Positions 1-8,445 of a stretch of DNA of 49,923 nucleotides are shown one piece after another; the stretch's first letter is position 1, and every line of letters begins with the position of its first letter. A program made the position numbers and the translations under genes. The notes beneath the pieces are model-generated. The model saw only the letters and a list, made by a program, of their open reading frames with translations. It was not told the origin of the DNA and did no database searches. The DNA lies in the NCBI GenBank assembly GCA_913052445.1, contig CAJXDP010000007.1:1-49923 (forward strand). The letters run 5' to 3'. Source of the DNA: an uncultured Formosa sp. (GTDB lineage Bacteria > Bacteroidota > Bacteroidia > Flavobacteriales > Flavobacteriaceae).

Positions 1-56
1 TTACTTCTGATGATCTTTTAGGAAATATTTTTGCTAATTTCTGTATTGGTAAATAG
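1..56 (+). CDS. mnmE: tRNA modification GTPase MnmE, C-terminal fragment
   Basis: Only the last 17 codons and the TAG stop are inside the window (reading frame starts at base 3). They read TSDDLLGNIFANFCIGK, which matches the end of MnmE (TrmE): the family ends in a C-[IL]-G-K motif whose cysteine is important for activity. MnmE works with MnmG to modify wobble uridine 34 of certain tRNAs. The gene body lies to the left of the window. The fragment is short, but the FCIGK end is very characteristic. Confidence 0.85.
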   Translation, partial: TSDDLLGNIFANFCIGK

Positions 57-127
57 TAACACTACTCATTCCTCATACTTAATTCTTACTTTTTAGTGAT
101 ACATTTATGACACAAAATAAGTTCGTA

Positions 128-1546
128 TCACTTAATTTGTATTAGTTGTGGTGATTTGTTTTCGAGTTGAAAGATGTAAAGCCCAACGGCAAGTTGAGGT
201 AGTTTAATATGAGGATTTGGTCCATTTACATTACCAGACAAAATGAGTTGACCTGATATGTTGTAGATATTATACCAAGCAGCTTCAGTTATATTTGTTT
301 GTATTCTAATAAAATCATTAGCAGGATTAGGATAAATGATTATTTCGTCTTTTCGATTGCCGTAGTCGTCCAAACTCGAAAGGGTTGTGCAGTCAGGCGT
401 AAAACTATTATTTACTGTCATGTTTAAGGCACGATCGTACAAGGCATCACAAATATATAATCCTTCTCCTTCACCATTGGTTAAAAGACAGATTCCTATA
501 TCATTTTGTGGGTCTATGTACAAATATGTGGAAACACCCTGTTCTCCACCACTATGTCCCCATAACATCTCTTCACCTCCGCTGTGATAGAGTGTAGTTT
601 TGAGCCAGTTTAAACCAGTTACGGAATCTATAGTCGGGATTTGCAAAGACAGCATTTCGTTTACGCTGGCTGGCGATAGTATGGAGTTGTTACCTAAAGT
701 ACCTCCGTTTAAGAAGGCAATCATGTAATTTCCTATGTCCAATACAGTACTTCTTAATTGGCCGTTTGGGTAGTCAGCAAAACCATAATGATCGATGGCA
801 AAGTAGCTTCCGTTTTGGAAGTAATATGGAGTTGCAACTTGGTTTGGGTTGAAATCAGAAAAGTACCATGCGGTATTTACCATACACAATTGATCGAATA
901 AGTTATTATCGCAATAATCATCAAATGAAATACCTGTGCTTGCTTCTACAAGATATCCGTTTAGAGCAGATCCCATGTTTGAATAATTGTAAGTTGAACC
1001 TGGAGCTGTGTTAAAAAAATTTTCAGAGGCGTTATAATTAGACCCTGAGTTAGTAAAGTAGTTTTCCATGCAATTTGATAATGAGATTGTTGGATCTGGG
1101 TAGCCGTAGTAGGAACTCATGACTTCCCAGTTATCATTGATAGATGCAGTATGTGTCATGAGTTGACGCGCAGTAATGGAATCGCTTGTAAAATTAGGCA
1201 CATCTACTGACCATGGGAGGTAATTGTTCACATCTGCATCTAAGTCAATGATTTCTGTCTCATGGAGTTGCATAGCTGCCGTTCCAGTAAACAGCTTGGA
1301 TACAGAAGCCAAAAGAAAAACAGTTGTATCCTCTACAGTTAATGAATTGGCTATATCAGCGTATCCATAAGATTCTACCCATACTATTTCACCATTTTTA
1401 ACAATAATAGTGGAAGCACCAGGAAAATGGCGTGTACTCATTTCATTTAGAATTAAGGCATCTAGTGTTGTACTTGGATTTGGATTTTGTGCTAGAGAAA
1501 ACAGTTGAAAATTAATAAACATCAAAGTGAGAAGTATATTTTTCAT
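128..1546 (-). CDS. Secreted serine hydrolase (beta-lactamase class C family) with T9SS sorting domain
   Basis: The 472-residue protein begins with a signal peptide (residues 1-20). It carries the class C beta-lactamase/penicillin-binding-protein motifs: SVSK at 81-84 (the nucleophile is the first serine), YSN at 188-190 and HSGG at 331-334 in place of KTG. These point to a periplasmic or secreted serine hydrolase, peptidase or esterase rather than a proven antibiotic beta-lactamase. Residues about 402-472 form a type IX secretion type A sorting domain (YPNPANDF near its start, GLYIFQ and a lysine end), so export by T9SS and cell-surface attachment or release are expected. It is the only clear T9SS cargo here; the T9SS regulator PorX is encoded at 34160-35710. 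The substrate is unknown. Confidence 0.85.
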   Translation of the reverse strand: MKNILLTLMFINFQLFSLAQNPNPSTTLDALILNEMSTRHFPGASTIIVKNGEIVWVESYGYADIANSLTVEDTTVFLLASVSKLFTGTAAMQLHETEIIDLDADVNNYLPWSVDVPNFTSDSITARQLMTHTASINDNWEVMSSYYGYPDPTISLSNCMENYFTNSGSNYNASENFFNTAPGSTYNYSNMGSALNGYLVEASTGISFDDYCDNNLFDQLCMVNTAWYFSDFNPNQVATPYYFQNGSYFAIDHYGFADYPNGQLRSTVLDIGNYMIAFLNGGTLGNNSILSPASVNEMLSLQIPTIDSVTGLNWLKTTLYHSGGEEMLWGHSGGEQGVSTYLYIDPQNDIGICLLTNGEGEGLYICDALYDRALNMTVNNSFTPDCTTLSSLDDYGNRKDEIIIYPNPANDFIRIQTNITEAAWYNIYNISGQLILSGNVNGPNPHIKLPQLAVGLYIFQLENKSPQLIQIK

Positions 1547-1549
1547 TAA

Positions 1550-1606
1550 CTAACTTATTTTGTCAATCTGTTCTTTTTCTGAAAGTTCTGTAATCTTTTT
1601 TGGCAT
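1550..1606 (-). other. Short open frame (18 codons) directly upstream of the serine hydrolase
   Basis: An ATG-started frame reads MPKKITELSEKEQIDKIS and stops 3 bases before the serine hydrolase ATG. It could be a leader peptide, the remnant of a longer gene, or chance. A possible minus-strand -7 element TACTTTTG lies further upstream at 1672-1679, so a transcript starting there would include this frame. I know of no family match, and the rest of the 1547-1778 spacer shows only AT-rich sequence. Confidence 0.2.
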
Positions 1607-1778
1607 AATTAATAATTTGATAATTATAAATTTATATAAATTAATGTAAAGTAACCTTGTATATAATTTAACAAAAGTAAGGTGTATTTTATTTACTTTT
1701 TTTAGTATTGGTATATAAATAGAAGTGTAAATAATATCCTTAAAACTTCTATTCCATATTCTACTTTTCCTAAATCTC

Positions 1779-2411
1779 TTAGCCTTTAGGTTTAGTAATA
1801 GTGAACATACTTTCCTTGGTTAATCTTGAATACCAATCACCACCTAATCGCGCCACTAAATCTAATTTAGTCGGATCAATTTGATTATTTGAATCTAATA
1901 ATTCATTTTTGACATGGATGTGTACCACTTTAGCGATTACTAATTGACCAGCACCTCCGTTGTCGCCTAAAGAGATAATATTATCTACCACACATTCAAA
2001 AGATACGGGCGACTCTAAAACTCGAGGAGGCTTCACTTTAAGAGAGTTCACCTCTGTAAGACCAGTTTTAGTAAATTCATTAACTCCTTTTGCATATTCA
2101 TTACTAGACTTAGACATCTGCTCTACGATCGAATAATCGACCATGTTTATTACCACTTCTCTTGTTTCATCAGCATTTTGTAAAGTATGTTTTGTTGTGT
2201 TGTCACGCACACGCCTAGAGGGAGAGAAAATTAAAATTGGAGGATTGGAACTAAAGACATTAAAATAACTAAATGGACTAAGGTTGACATTTCCTTTAGA
2301 GTCAATAGTACTTGCAAATGCTATTGGTCTAGGTGCAACTGCAGATAAAAGTAATTTATGTAAATCTCTAGTTTCTAGTGTTTCAGGATCAAATGATTTA
2401 ATTGTAGACAT
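1779..2411 (-). CDS. Flavin reductase-like (FMN-binding split-barrel) protein
   Basis: The 210-residue protein has the features of the flavin reductase-like family (PF01613). An N-terminal APRPIAFAST segment (about 26-35) is followed by a G-N-x-N-LSPFSYFN stretch and the PPILIFSPS segment, which form the FMN site. It is the last gene of the aromatic amino acid operon, 5 bases after fahA, so co-transcription is likely. Members bind FMN and are often flavin reductases or flavin-dependent oxidoreductases; the substrate cannot be read from sequence. It stands where some operons have maleylacetoacetate isomerase, but it is not a glutathione S-transferase-like protein and should not be called one. 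Confidence 0.8.
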   Translation of the reverse strand: MSTIKSFDPETLETRDLHKLLLSAVAPRPIAFASTIDSKGNVNLSPFSYFNVFSSNPPILIFSPSRRVRDNTTKHTLQNADETREVVINMVDYSIVEQMSKSSNEYAKGVNEFTKTGLTEVNSLKVKPPRVLESPVSFECVVDNIISLGDNGGAGQLVIAKVVHIHVKNELLDSNNQIDPTKLDLVARLGGDWYSRLTKESMFTITKPKG

Positions 2412-2416
2412 AGTAT

Positions 2417-3652
2417 TTATTTAGCTTTAAGTAATGTAGATGAAACGGCACCAAACCCTACACGGATGGGTCCTTTTTTACAATACCCTTTCATAATAAC
2501 GGTGTCATTATCATGAATAAATTTTCGAGAACCACCTTCGTTTAATTCAACAGGCTTGGAACCGGCCCAGGACAGTTCAAGCATAGATCCGTACGAATTT
2601 TGGTCTTTCCCACTGATCGTTCCTGAGGCCATCAAGTCACCAACATTTAAATTACACCCATTCACGGTGTGATGGGCAAGTTGTTGATTCATGTTCCAGT
2701 ACATGTATTTGAAATTTGAATGACTCACAGTCGTCTCTTTGCAATTTTCAGGTCGTATAGCGACTTCTAGATTGATGTCATAGTTTCTAGAGCTTTTTGA
2801 ACTTAGATATGGCAATACTGCTGGTTCTTGCGTTGGTCCATCTACTCTAAAAGGCTCTAAGGCTTCTAAAGTTACTACCCAAGCAGACATGGAAGAGGCG
2901 AAGCTTTTAGCTAAAAAGGGTCCTAATGGCACGTATTCCCATTTTTGAATATCTCGAGCTGACCAATCATTAAACAAGACTTTCCCAAAAATATAATCAT
3001 CCGCACTGTCTGTAGATATGGAATCACCCAAATAAGATGGTTTTCCAATAATAAAGCCCATTTCCAACTCAAAATCAACACGTGATGATGCTTGGAATTT
3101 AGGAGGGGAGCCAGCTTCTAAAACAACTTGACCTTTTGGTCTATGAACGTTTTGTCCGCTTACTATTATAGAGGAGGCACGTCCATGATATCCTACTGGT
3201 AAGTGTTTCCAATTAGGTAGCAACGCATTGTTAGGGTCTCTAAACATAGTCCCTATGTTAGTAGCGTGTTCAATACTTGAATAAAAGTCAGTATAATCAC
3301 CTACCTTAACAGGTAAATGCATGGTCACTTTAGTTTGCTTAATAAAAACCGATGGGTGGGATTTTAAAAAAGAATTTTCATTGCATAATTCTGACTGAAG
3401 ATCAGCTCTAAGTTTTACAGTTATAAGTTTCCCTAAAGCTATAAAATCATTTAAGTAATCCGACTTCAAAACAGAAATATCAAATTTTAAGTCTTTAAAA
3501 ACACCGAGTTCATAAACGGCATATAGATCAATTATATGTTCTCCTATAGCTACACCAACTCTTTTAATATGATCATCCTCAGAAAAAATTCCAAACGGTA
3601 AATTGTAGATACTAAAATCTGAATTTTTATCAACTTTAATCCAACAGTGCAT
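2417..3652 (-). CDS. fahA: Fumarylacetoacetase
   Basis: The protein (411 residues) splits fumarylacetoacetate into fumarate and acetoacetate, the last step of tyrosine breakdown. It has the family's N-terminal SH3-like part followed by the catalytic domain. A DYTDFYSSIEHATNIG segment (about 118-133) contains the catalytic histidine. Metal-site acidic residues lie in DFELEMGF and in the FNDWSARDIQ segment, and a conserved GTISG loop is near residue 345. The start chosen gives the usual N-terminal W-x-x-V-x-x-x-S-D-F sequence. It lies 3 bases after the hydroxylase gene and 5 bases before the flavin reductase-like gene, so it is clearly within the operon. Confidence 0.95.
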   Translation of the reverse strand: MHCWIKVDKNSDFSIYNLPFGIFSEDDHIKRVGVAIGEHIIDLYAVYELGVFKDLKFDISVLKSDYLNDFIALGKLITVKLRADLQSELCNENSFLKSHPSVFIKQTKVTMHLPVKVGDYTDFYSSIEHATNIGTMFRDPNNALLPNWKHLPVGYHGRASSIIVSGQNVHRPKGQVVLEAGSPPKFQASSRVDFELEMGFIIGKPSYLGDSISTDSADDYIFGKVLFNDWSARDIQKWEYVPLGPFLAKSFASSMSAWVVTLEALEPFRVDGPTQEPAVLPYLSSKSSRNYDINLEVAIRPENCKETTVSHSNFKYMYWNMNQQLAHHTVNGCNLNVGDLMASGTISGKDQNSYGSMLELSWAGSKPVELNEGGSRKFIHDNDTVIMKGYCKKGPIRVGFGAVSSTLLKAK

Positions 3653-3655
3653 ATG

Positions 3656-5389
3656 TTATTTTTTAATAATTAAATTTAAGCCATCTGTAATAAGCTTAGA
3701 ATAGTGTTTGTTTTGCTTCAAGATTAGAAGCTGCTCATGAATTTTATTCATTAAAGATAAATCTTTGTCATAAACAAGTTCGTATAATTCCAATAATAGT
3801 AACCATTCAGAGGGATGATTATCGATGAGTTCTTTAAAAATGGACTTAAGAATTTCAACTGCATCGGCATTATTTGTTCTGTATGTTTTAACTTTTTCAT
3901 ATAATTCATGAACCTTTTTTTCTTGGTCAGAATATATAATTGGAGTTGTTTTTTGTTTTGATATACTATAAATATCTTTAAATGAATTGGAATCGGCAGG
4001 TCCAGCAAACGCCGAAGCAATATGGTTTCCAATCGCCATATCATACACTCCCCAACTCGGGTCAAACAATACCGTTTCATTATGGGTTACCAAACAGTTT
4101 TTCAGTGAGATCAGTATTATTTTTCCTTGGAGATCTCTTTTGCCAGTAATAATTTCTCCCTCAACTTTAATGCCGCCTACAAAATTAAGGCTAGTAGATT
4201 TGCCTTCAATTATGCCGTATACCTCTAAGTCTTTAGGGGACATGTCTTCAATTGCTGTATTGATACCTTCTAGTTTTCCAAGCGTACTCCCATAGCCGTT
4301 TGGGTGCTGTTCAATTCCATGCCCAATTAATTCAGTGCCTTCATTTGCCAAAGCAGTAGAGTCGTTTGTTTGAAAATAGATAGGAGTATGGCCATAATTT
4401 ATAACATTTGTAAAGGTTCCGGAAATCTGAATTCCTGTGCTTAACTCTATTGTTCCCATTTTTTTTGAAGCAATTAACTTTTGAATTCCTTTTAACCCAC
4501 CTGTTCTAATGGCCATGGTATTGGCAAATTCTTCTAAAACAAAGCTCAAACTAGAAAAATTAGGAATAACAAACAACTGAGGTTGCGTACTAGTAATGTC
4601 AAAATTGACTGTAGCCGCTTCAATTGAATAGGGTAATTTCTTAACTTCTTTTTGTAAGCATAAACGACTTTCTTCAATAGACGATAAGAGACCTGCACCA
4701 TAAAGTTTTGGGTTTTTAAGCGTTCCAATCAGACCGTATTCAACCGTCCACCAGTGGAGGTTTCTAATTTGTGCCATTTCAGAAAGCTTGCTCATTTCGT
4801 TTTGCAATTTATTGACTTTTTTTATAGCTTCTGATATTGATGTTTCTGATGAGTTTGGATTCTCTTTTAAAATTGATAACAATCGAATGGCTTCGTACAT
4901 GTCGTGATCCATAGGCGATGATATAGCCTTAGCTCCAATTTCGCCTAAACGTCTCAAATATTCTGCATATTCAGCGTTTGCAATTATAGGTGCATGCCCT
5001 GCTGCTTCATGAATAATATCTGGTGCAGGGGTATAGTTTATATGGTCTATAGTTCTAATATCAGAAGAGATAACCAGCACATTGTAAGCTTGAAATTCCA
5101 TAAAGGCATTTGGAGGAATAAATCCATCAACTGCCACTGCTGCCCATCCAATATCTTTAAGAATTCGATTCATACCTTCCATTTCAGGAATAACTTCTTC
5201 ATCGATTCCTGTTTTTTTTAGTCCAAGAATATAACTCTCATGGGCTGTGTCTTTTAGAGTTAGTATGTTTAAACGCATAACATAGCGCCATACTGCCTGA
5301 TTTTGAGCGGTATAAGAGTCATAAGGCTGTTGTACTATAAACTTATGAAGGTGTTTAGGTAATTTCTTTGTTACGCTGTTAAACTCCAT
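3656..5389 (-). CDS. Aromatic amino acid hydroxylase (phenylalanine 4-monooxygenase type) with long C-terminal extension
   Basis: The protein (577 residues) is a non-heme iron, tetrahydropterin-dependent hydroxylase expected to convert phenylalanine to tyrosine. The iron ligands are visible as H127 and H132 in IIHEAAGH and E217 in WWTVEYGL. The catalytic domain spans about residues 15-310. No N-terminal ACT regulatory domain is present. About 260 residues follow the catalytic core (roughly 310-577), whereas simple bacterial phenylalanine hydroxylases are under 300 residues; I believe this long form is usual in Bacteroidota but I assign no function to the tail. Its position between hppD and fahA supports a catabolic role. 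Phenylalanine is the most likely substrate, but tyrosine or tryptophan cannot be excluded. Confidence 0.88.
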   Translation of the reverse strand: MEFNSVTKKLPKHLHKFIVQQPYDSYTAQNQAVWRYVMRLNILTLKDTAHESYILGLKKTGIDEEVIPEMEGMNRILKDIGWAAVAVDGFIPPNAFMEFQAYNVLVISSDIRTIDHINYTPAPDIIHEAAGHAPIIANAEYAEYLRRLGEIGAKAISSPMDHDMYEAIRLLSILKENPNSSETSISEAIKKVNKLQNEMSKLSEMAQIRNLHWWTVEYGLIGTLKNPKLYGAGLLSSIEESRLCLQKEVKKLPYSIEAATVNFDITSTQPQLFVIPNFSSLSFVLEEFANTMAIRTGGLKGIQKLIASKKMGTIELSTGIQISGTFTNVINYGHTPIYFQTNDSTALANEGTELIGHGIEQHPNGYGSTLGKLEGINTAIEDMSPKDLEVYGIIEGKSTSLNFVGGIKVEGEIITGKRDLQGKIILISLKNCLVTHNETVLFDPSWGVYDMAIGNHIASAFAGPADSNSFKDIYSISKQKTTPIIYSDQEKKVHELYEKVKTYRTNNADAVEILKSIFKELIDNHPSEWLLLLELYELVYDKDLSLMNKIHEQLLILKQNKHYSKLITDGLNLIIKK

Positions 5390-5423
5390 TACAGTGGGAT
5401 TATGATGTCTACCAAAAATTTAG

Positions 5424-6581
5424 TTATAAAGTTCCTCTATTTTCTTGTTCTCTTTCAATGGCTTCAAAAAGTGCTTTGAAATTTCCAGCTCCAAACCCTC
5501 TTGCACCCATTCTTTGAATGATTTCAAAAAACAAGGTGGGTCTATCTTCTACAGGTTTTGTAAATATTTGTAATAAATAACCTTCTTCATCAGCGTCAAT
5601 CATAATCCCAAGAGATTTTAATTTTTCAATATCTTCTTCTAATTCATGGTTGTGATCAGAAAGTCTTTTTGGAACGGATTTGTAATAATCATCGGGGGGT
5701 GTGCTTAAAAACTCAACCCCTTTAGCTCTCATTTTTGCTACTGTATCAATTATATCATTTGAGGCAACAGCAATGTGTTGTACTCCTGGACCATTATAAA
5801 AGTCTAAGTATTCCTCAATTTGAGATTTCTTTTTTCCTTCTGCTGGTTCGTTAATTGGGAATTTAATTCTTCCGTTTCCATTACTCATTACTTTACTCAT
5901 TAATGCAGAGTATTCTGTTGTAATTTGCTTATCATCAAAAGATAAGAAATTTACAAAGCCCATAACATCTTCGTAATATTTCACCCAGATATCCATTTCA
6001 TTCCAACTAACGTTCCCTACCATATGATCTATAAATTTAAGACCCATAGGTTCAGGGTTGTATTCTGATTTCCATTTTTTATAACCAGGTAAAAATACTC
6101 CTGTGTAGTTTTTTCTTTCTACAAAAATGTGAACAGTTTCTCCATATGTGTAAATTCCAGCTCTTACTATTTCGCCATGTTCGTCTTTTTCAACCGTTGG
6201 TTCCATATAAGATTTTGCGCCTCTTTTGGTCGTTTCTTCCCATGATTTTTTAGCGTCATCTACCCATAAAGCAACAACTTTCACCCCATCACCATGCTTG
6301 GATAAATGATTGTTCATCCATGAATCTTGATTTAGTGGAGTGGTTAATACGATTCTTATTTTATCTTGTTTTACAACATAAGATGCATAATCTTTACATC
6401 CCGTTTCTAATCCTTTATATGCAAAGGATTGAAATCCAAAAGCAGTTTTGTAAAAGTGGGCTGCTTGTTTAGCATTACCTACAATAAATTCTACATAATC
6501 AGTTCCTAATAGCGGGAGAAAGTCTTTTGCATCTTTAAATATTTTTTCCAATCCGTACTCTACGTTTTTTATTTTACTCAT
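5424..6581 (-). CDS. hppD: 4-hydroxyphenylpyruvate dioxygenase
   Basis: The enzyme converts 4-hydroxyphenylpyruvate to homogentisate with Fe(II) and O2. The 385-residue protein has the two vicinal-oxygen-chelate halves. The iron ligands are H186 (IDHMVGNV), H269 (GVQHIAVAS) and E353 (LFFEIIQRMG), and the C-terminal GFGAGNFKALFEAIE helix is typical of the family. Hydroxymandelate synthase is the close alternative, but the next genes for homogentisate dioxygenase and fumarylacetoacetase make HPPD nearly certain. It lies 21 bases downstream of hmgA and 34 bases upstream of the hydroxylase gene. No tyrosine aminotransferase gene is in the window. Confidence 0.96.
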   Translation of the reverse strand: MSKIKNVEYGLEKIFKDAKDFLPLLGTDYVEFIVGNAKQAAHFYKTAFGFQSFAYKGLETGCKDYASYVVKQDKIRIVLTTPLNQDSWMNNHLSKHGDGVKVVALWVDDAKKSWEETTKRGAKSYMEPTVEKDEHGEIVRAGIYTYGETVHIFVERKNYTGVFLPGYKKWKSEYNPEPMGLKFIDHMVGNVSWNEMDIWVKYYEDVMGFVNFLSFDDKQITTEYSALMSKVMSNGNGRIKFPINEPAEGKKKSQIEEYLDFYNGPGVQHIAVASNDIIDTVAKMRAKGVEFLSTPPDDYYKSVPKRLSDHNHELEEDIEKLKSLGIMIDADEEGYLLQIFTKPVEDRPTLFFEIIQRMGARGFGAGNFKALFEAIEREQENRGTL

Positions 6582-6602
6582 TTCCGTAAATTTTTTATTT
6601 TT

Positions 6603-7763
6603 TTATTTTGTAATCCAGGATTTATAGTAATCTTCGTTTTGTAAATTTATGGCTTCTTCTGTCACCATCAATGGACTAAAAGTGTCCACCATCACAGCGA
6701 GTTCTTTGGTTTCTTTTTTTCCAATACTTTTTTCCATTGACCCTGGGTGTGGACCATGGGGAATTCCTGCGGGATGCAAGGTTACACTTCCTTTATTAAC
6801 ATCATTTCTACTCATAAAGTCACCATCTACATAATAAAGGACTTCATCCGAGTCGATGTTAGAGTGGTTATAGGGAGCTGGCACTGATTTTGGATGGTAA
6901 TCAAAAAGTCTTGGCACAAACGAACAAATGACAAACTTAGACGTCTCAAATGTTTGATGTACAGGAGGTGGTTGATGAATCATTCCAGTAATAGGTTCAA
7001 AATCATGAATAGAGAACTTATAAGGGAAGTTATAGCCGTCCCAGCCAACCACACTAAAAGGGTGAGCAGCATAAATATATTCGTGAATTGTGTCTTGTTT
7101 TTTAACCTTTATAAGAAAGTCGCCTGTTTCATTAAACGTTTCTAATTCTGTAGGAGGGTGTAAATCTCTTTCAGAGTACGGGGCACCTTCTACATGCTGG
7201 CCAAACCAGTTTCGATAGCGTTTAGGTGTATAAATAGGACTTCTTGATTCCACTATGAACAGGCGGTTGTCTTTATCATTAAATTCGATTTGATAGATTA
7301 CCCCTCTAGGAATGACTAGATAATCTCCGTATTTGAAATTGATATTTCCCAGAAGTGTTCTTAGCTTTCCAGTTCCCCTGTGGACAAATAGTACTTCGTC
7401 TGAATCTGTATTTTTATAAAAATAACTTGTTAAGGACTCTTTTGGAGCCGCCAAACTTATTTGACAATCTTGATTGGCAAGTATACAAGTTCTGCTTTCT
7501 AAATAATCTGATTTAGGGGGCACTTCAAAACCTTCAAGTTTTAACGACTTCATATTTTTAGAAACTGCAATCTTAGGAGCGACATCGTAAGATTTTAAAA
7601 TCTTTTTGACTTGTGTGGGACGTTGGGTGTGGTACATCAATGACGACATCCCTTCAAACCCTATGGTGCCAAACAATTCTTCATAATAAAAATTGTCATT
7701 ATCGTCTTTAAAAATAGTGTGTCTTTTTGGAGGAATTTTTCCTAACGTGTGATATCTGGACAT
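6603..7763 (-). CDS. hmgA: Homogentisate 1,2-dioxygenase
   Basis: The enzyme opens the ring of homogentisate to give maleylacetoacetate. The 386-residue cupin-fold protein carries the Fe(II) ligands H300 and E307 (in NHSNIDSDEVLYY) and H336 (in GIPHGPHPG). It is shorter than the human and proteobacterial enzymes (about 430-445 residues); I believe this is normal for the Bacteroidota form. It is the first gene of the operon, so it marks the promoter side. A minus-strand -7 element TATATTTG lies at 7819-7826. The Lrp-type regulator at 7964 is transcribed divergently and is the obvious candidate controller. Confidence 0.93.
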   Translation of the reverse strand: MSRYHTLGKIPPKRHTIFKDDNDNFYYEELFGTIGFEGMSSLMYHTQRPTQVKKILKSYDVAPKIAVSKNMKSLKLEGFEVPPKSDYLESRTCILANQDCQISLAAPKESLTSYFYKNTDSDEVLFVHRGTGKLRTLLGNINFKYGDYLVIPRGVIYQIEFNDKDNRLFIVESRSPIYTPKRYRNWFGQHVEGAPYSERDLHPPTELETFNETGDFLIKVKKQDTIHEYIYAAHPFSVVGWDGYNFPYKFSIHDFEPITGMIHQPPPVHQTFETSKFVICSFVPRLFDYHPKSVPAPYNHSNIDSDEVLYYVDGDFMSRNDVNKGSVTLHPAGIPHGPHPGSMEKSIGKKETKELAVMVDTFSPLMVTEEAINLQNEDYYKSWITK

Positions 7764-7818
7764 ATATGACTAAAGGATTAAGAAATTAAATAAACAACTT
7801 ATTAATAAATAATAAGAA

Positions 7819-7826
7819 CAAATATA
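7819..7826 (-). promoter_or_regulatory. Candidate -7 element of the hmgA operon promoter
   Basis: Read on the minus strand the sequence is TATATTTG, a full match to the Bacteroidota -7 consensus TAnnTTTG, about 55 bases upstream of the hmgA ATG. I see no clear TTTG -33 partner at the expected 17-23 base distance, so an activator, possibly the divergent Lrp protein, may be needed. Confidence 0.45.
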
Positions 7827-7890
7827 TGTTAAATACGACTATAAAATCTTTTTGTTATTAAATCAGTTTCTAAATAAGAATATTTATATG

Positions 7891-7898
7891 TAATTTTG
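7891..7898 (+). promoter_or_regulatory. Candidate -7 element for the Lrp-type regulator gene
   Basis: TAATTTTG fits TAnnTTTG on the plus strand, 65 bases upstream of the regulator's ATG at 7964. No good -33 element is visible. AT-rich sequence makes chance matches likely, so support is modest. Confidence 0.35.
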
Positions 7899-7963
7899 TA
7901 AAAATTAAGGATTTAATTCTTTTATGTTCTAATTTTATAACTTTTAAACTATTTTTTTTCTAA

Positions 7964-8440
7964 ATGATTAATAAACTTGACAAGACTGATATTGAAATCT
8001 TAAGGCTATTACAGCAAAATAGCAACCGTACCATTAAAAATATTGCGGAAATTTTAGAGATGACTACAACTCCTATTTTTGACCGAATCAAAAAACTAGA
8101 AAAAACAGGATTTATTGATAAATATGCAGCTATTTTAAATTCTAAAATGTTAGGCTTGAAATTGACTGTTTTTGTTGGGATTACTTTAAAAAATCACACA
8201 AGGAGTTATTTAGAGAAATTTGTGGCTACTATCAAAGGATTTCCTGAAGTGGTTGAATGCCATCGTGTTTCTGGGAATTTTGATTATTTATTAAAGCTAA
8301 CTCTAGTTGATATCGAGGACTATGAACAGTTTATTTTAACCAAACTAGCCATCATAGCGGATGTAAACAATGTCCAAAGTTATGTAGCATTATCTCAAAG
8401 TAAGTCCACCAATGAGGTTAATCTAGATCACCTTTTGTAA
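7964..8440 (+). CDS. Lrp/AsnC family transcriptional regulator
   Basis: The 158-residue protein has the Lrp/AsnC layout. An N-terminal winged helix-turn-helix (about 4-60, starting LDKTDIEILRLLQQNSNRT) is followed by a RAM/ligand-binding domain (about 68-150) with the VVECHRVSGNFDYLLKL strand pattern. These proteins usually sense amino acids and control nearby metabolic genes. Its divergent position 200 bases from hmgA makes the Phe/Tyr catabolic operon the most likely target, with phenylalanine or tyrosine as the possible effector; this is inference from context. It converges on the secreted hypothetical gene at 8446 with 5 bases between the stop codons. Confidence 0.92.
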   Translation: MINKLDKTDIEILRLLQQNSNRTIKNIAEILEMTTTPIFDRIKKLEKTGFIDKYAAILNSKMLGLKLTVFVGITLKNHTRSYLEKFVATIKGFPEVVECHRVSGNFDYLLKLTLVDIEDYEQFILTKLAIIADVNNVQSYVALSQSKSTNEVNLDHLL

Positions 8441-8445
8441 TATAT

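Noticed and set aside
387-587. Open frame of 66 codons on the plus strand
   Set aside because: It lies wholly inside the serine hydrolase gene on the other strand, which has clear catalytic motifs; composition is that of an antisense shadow.
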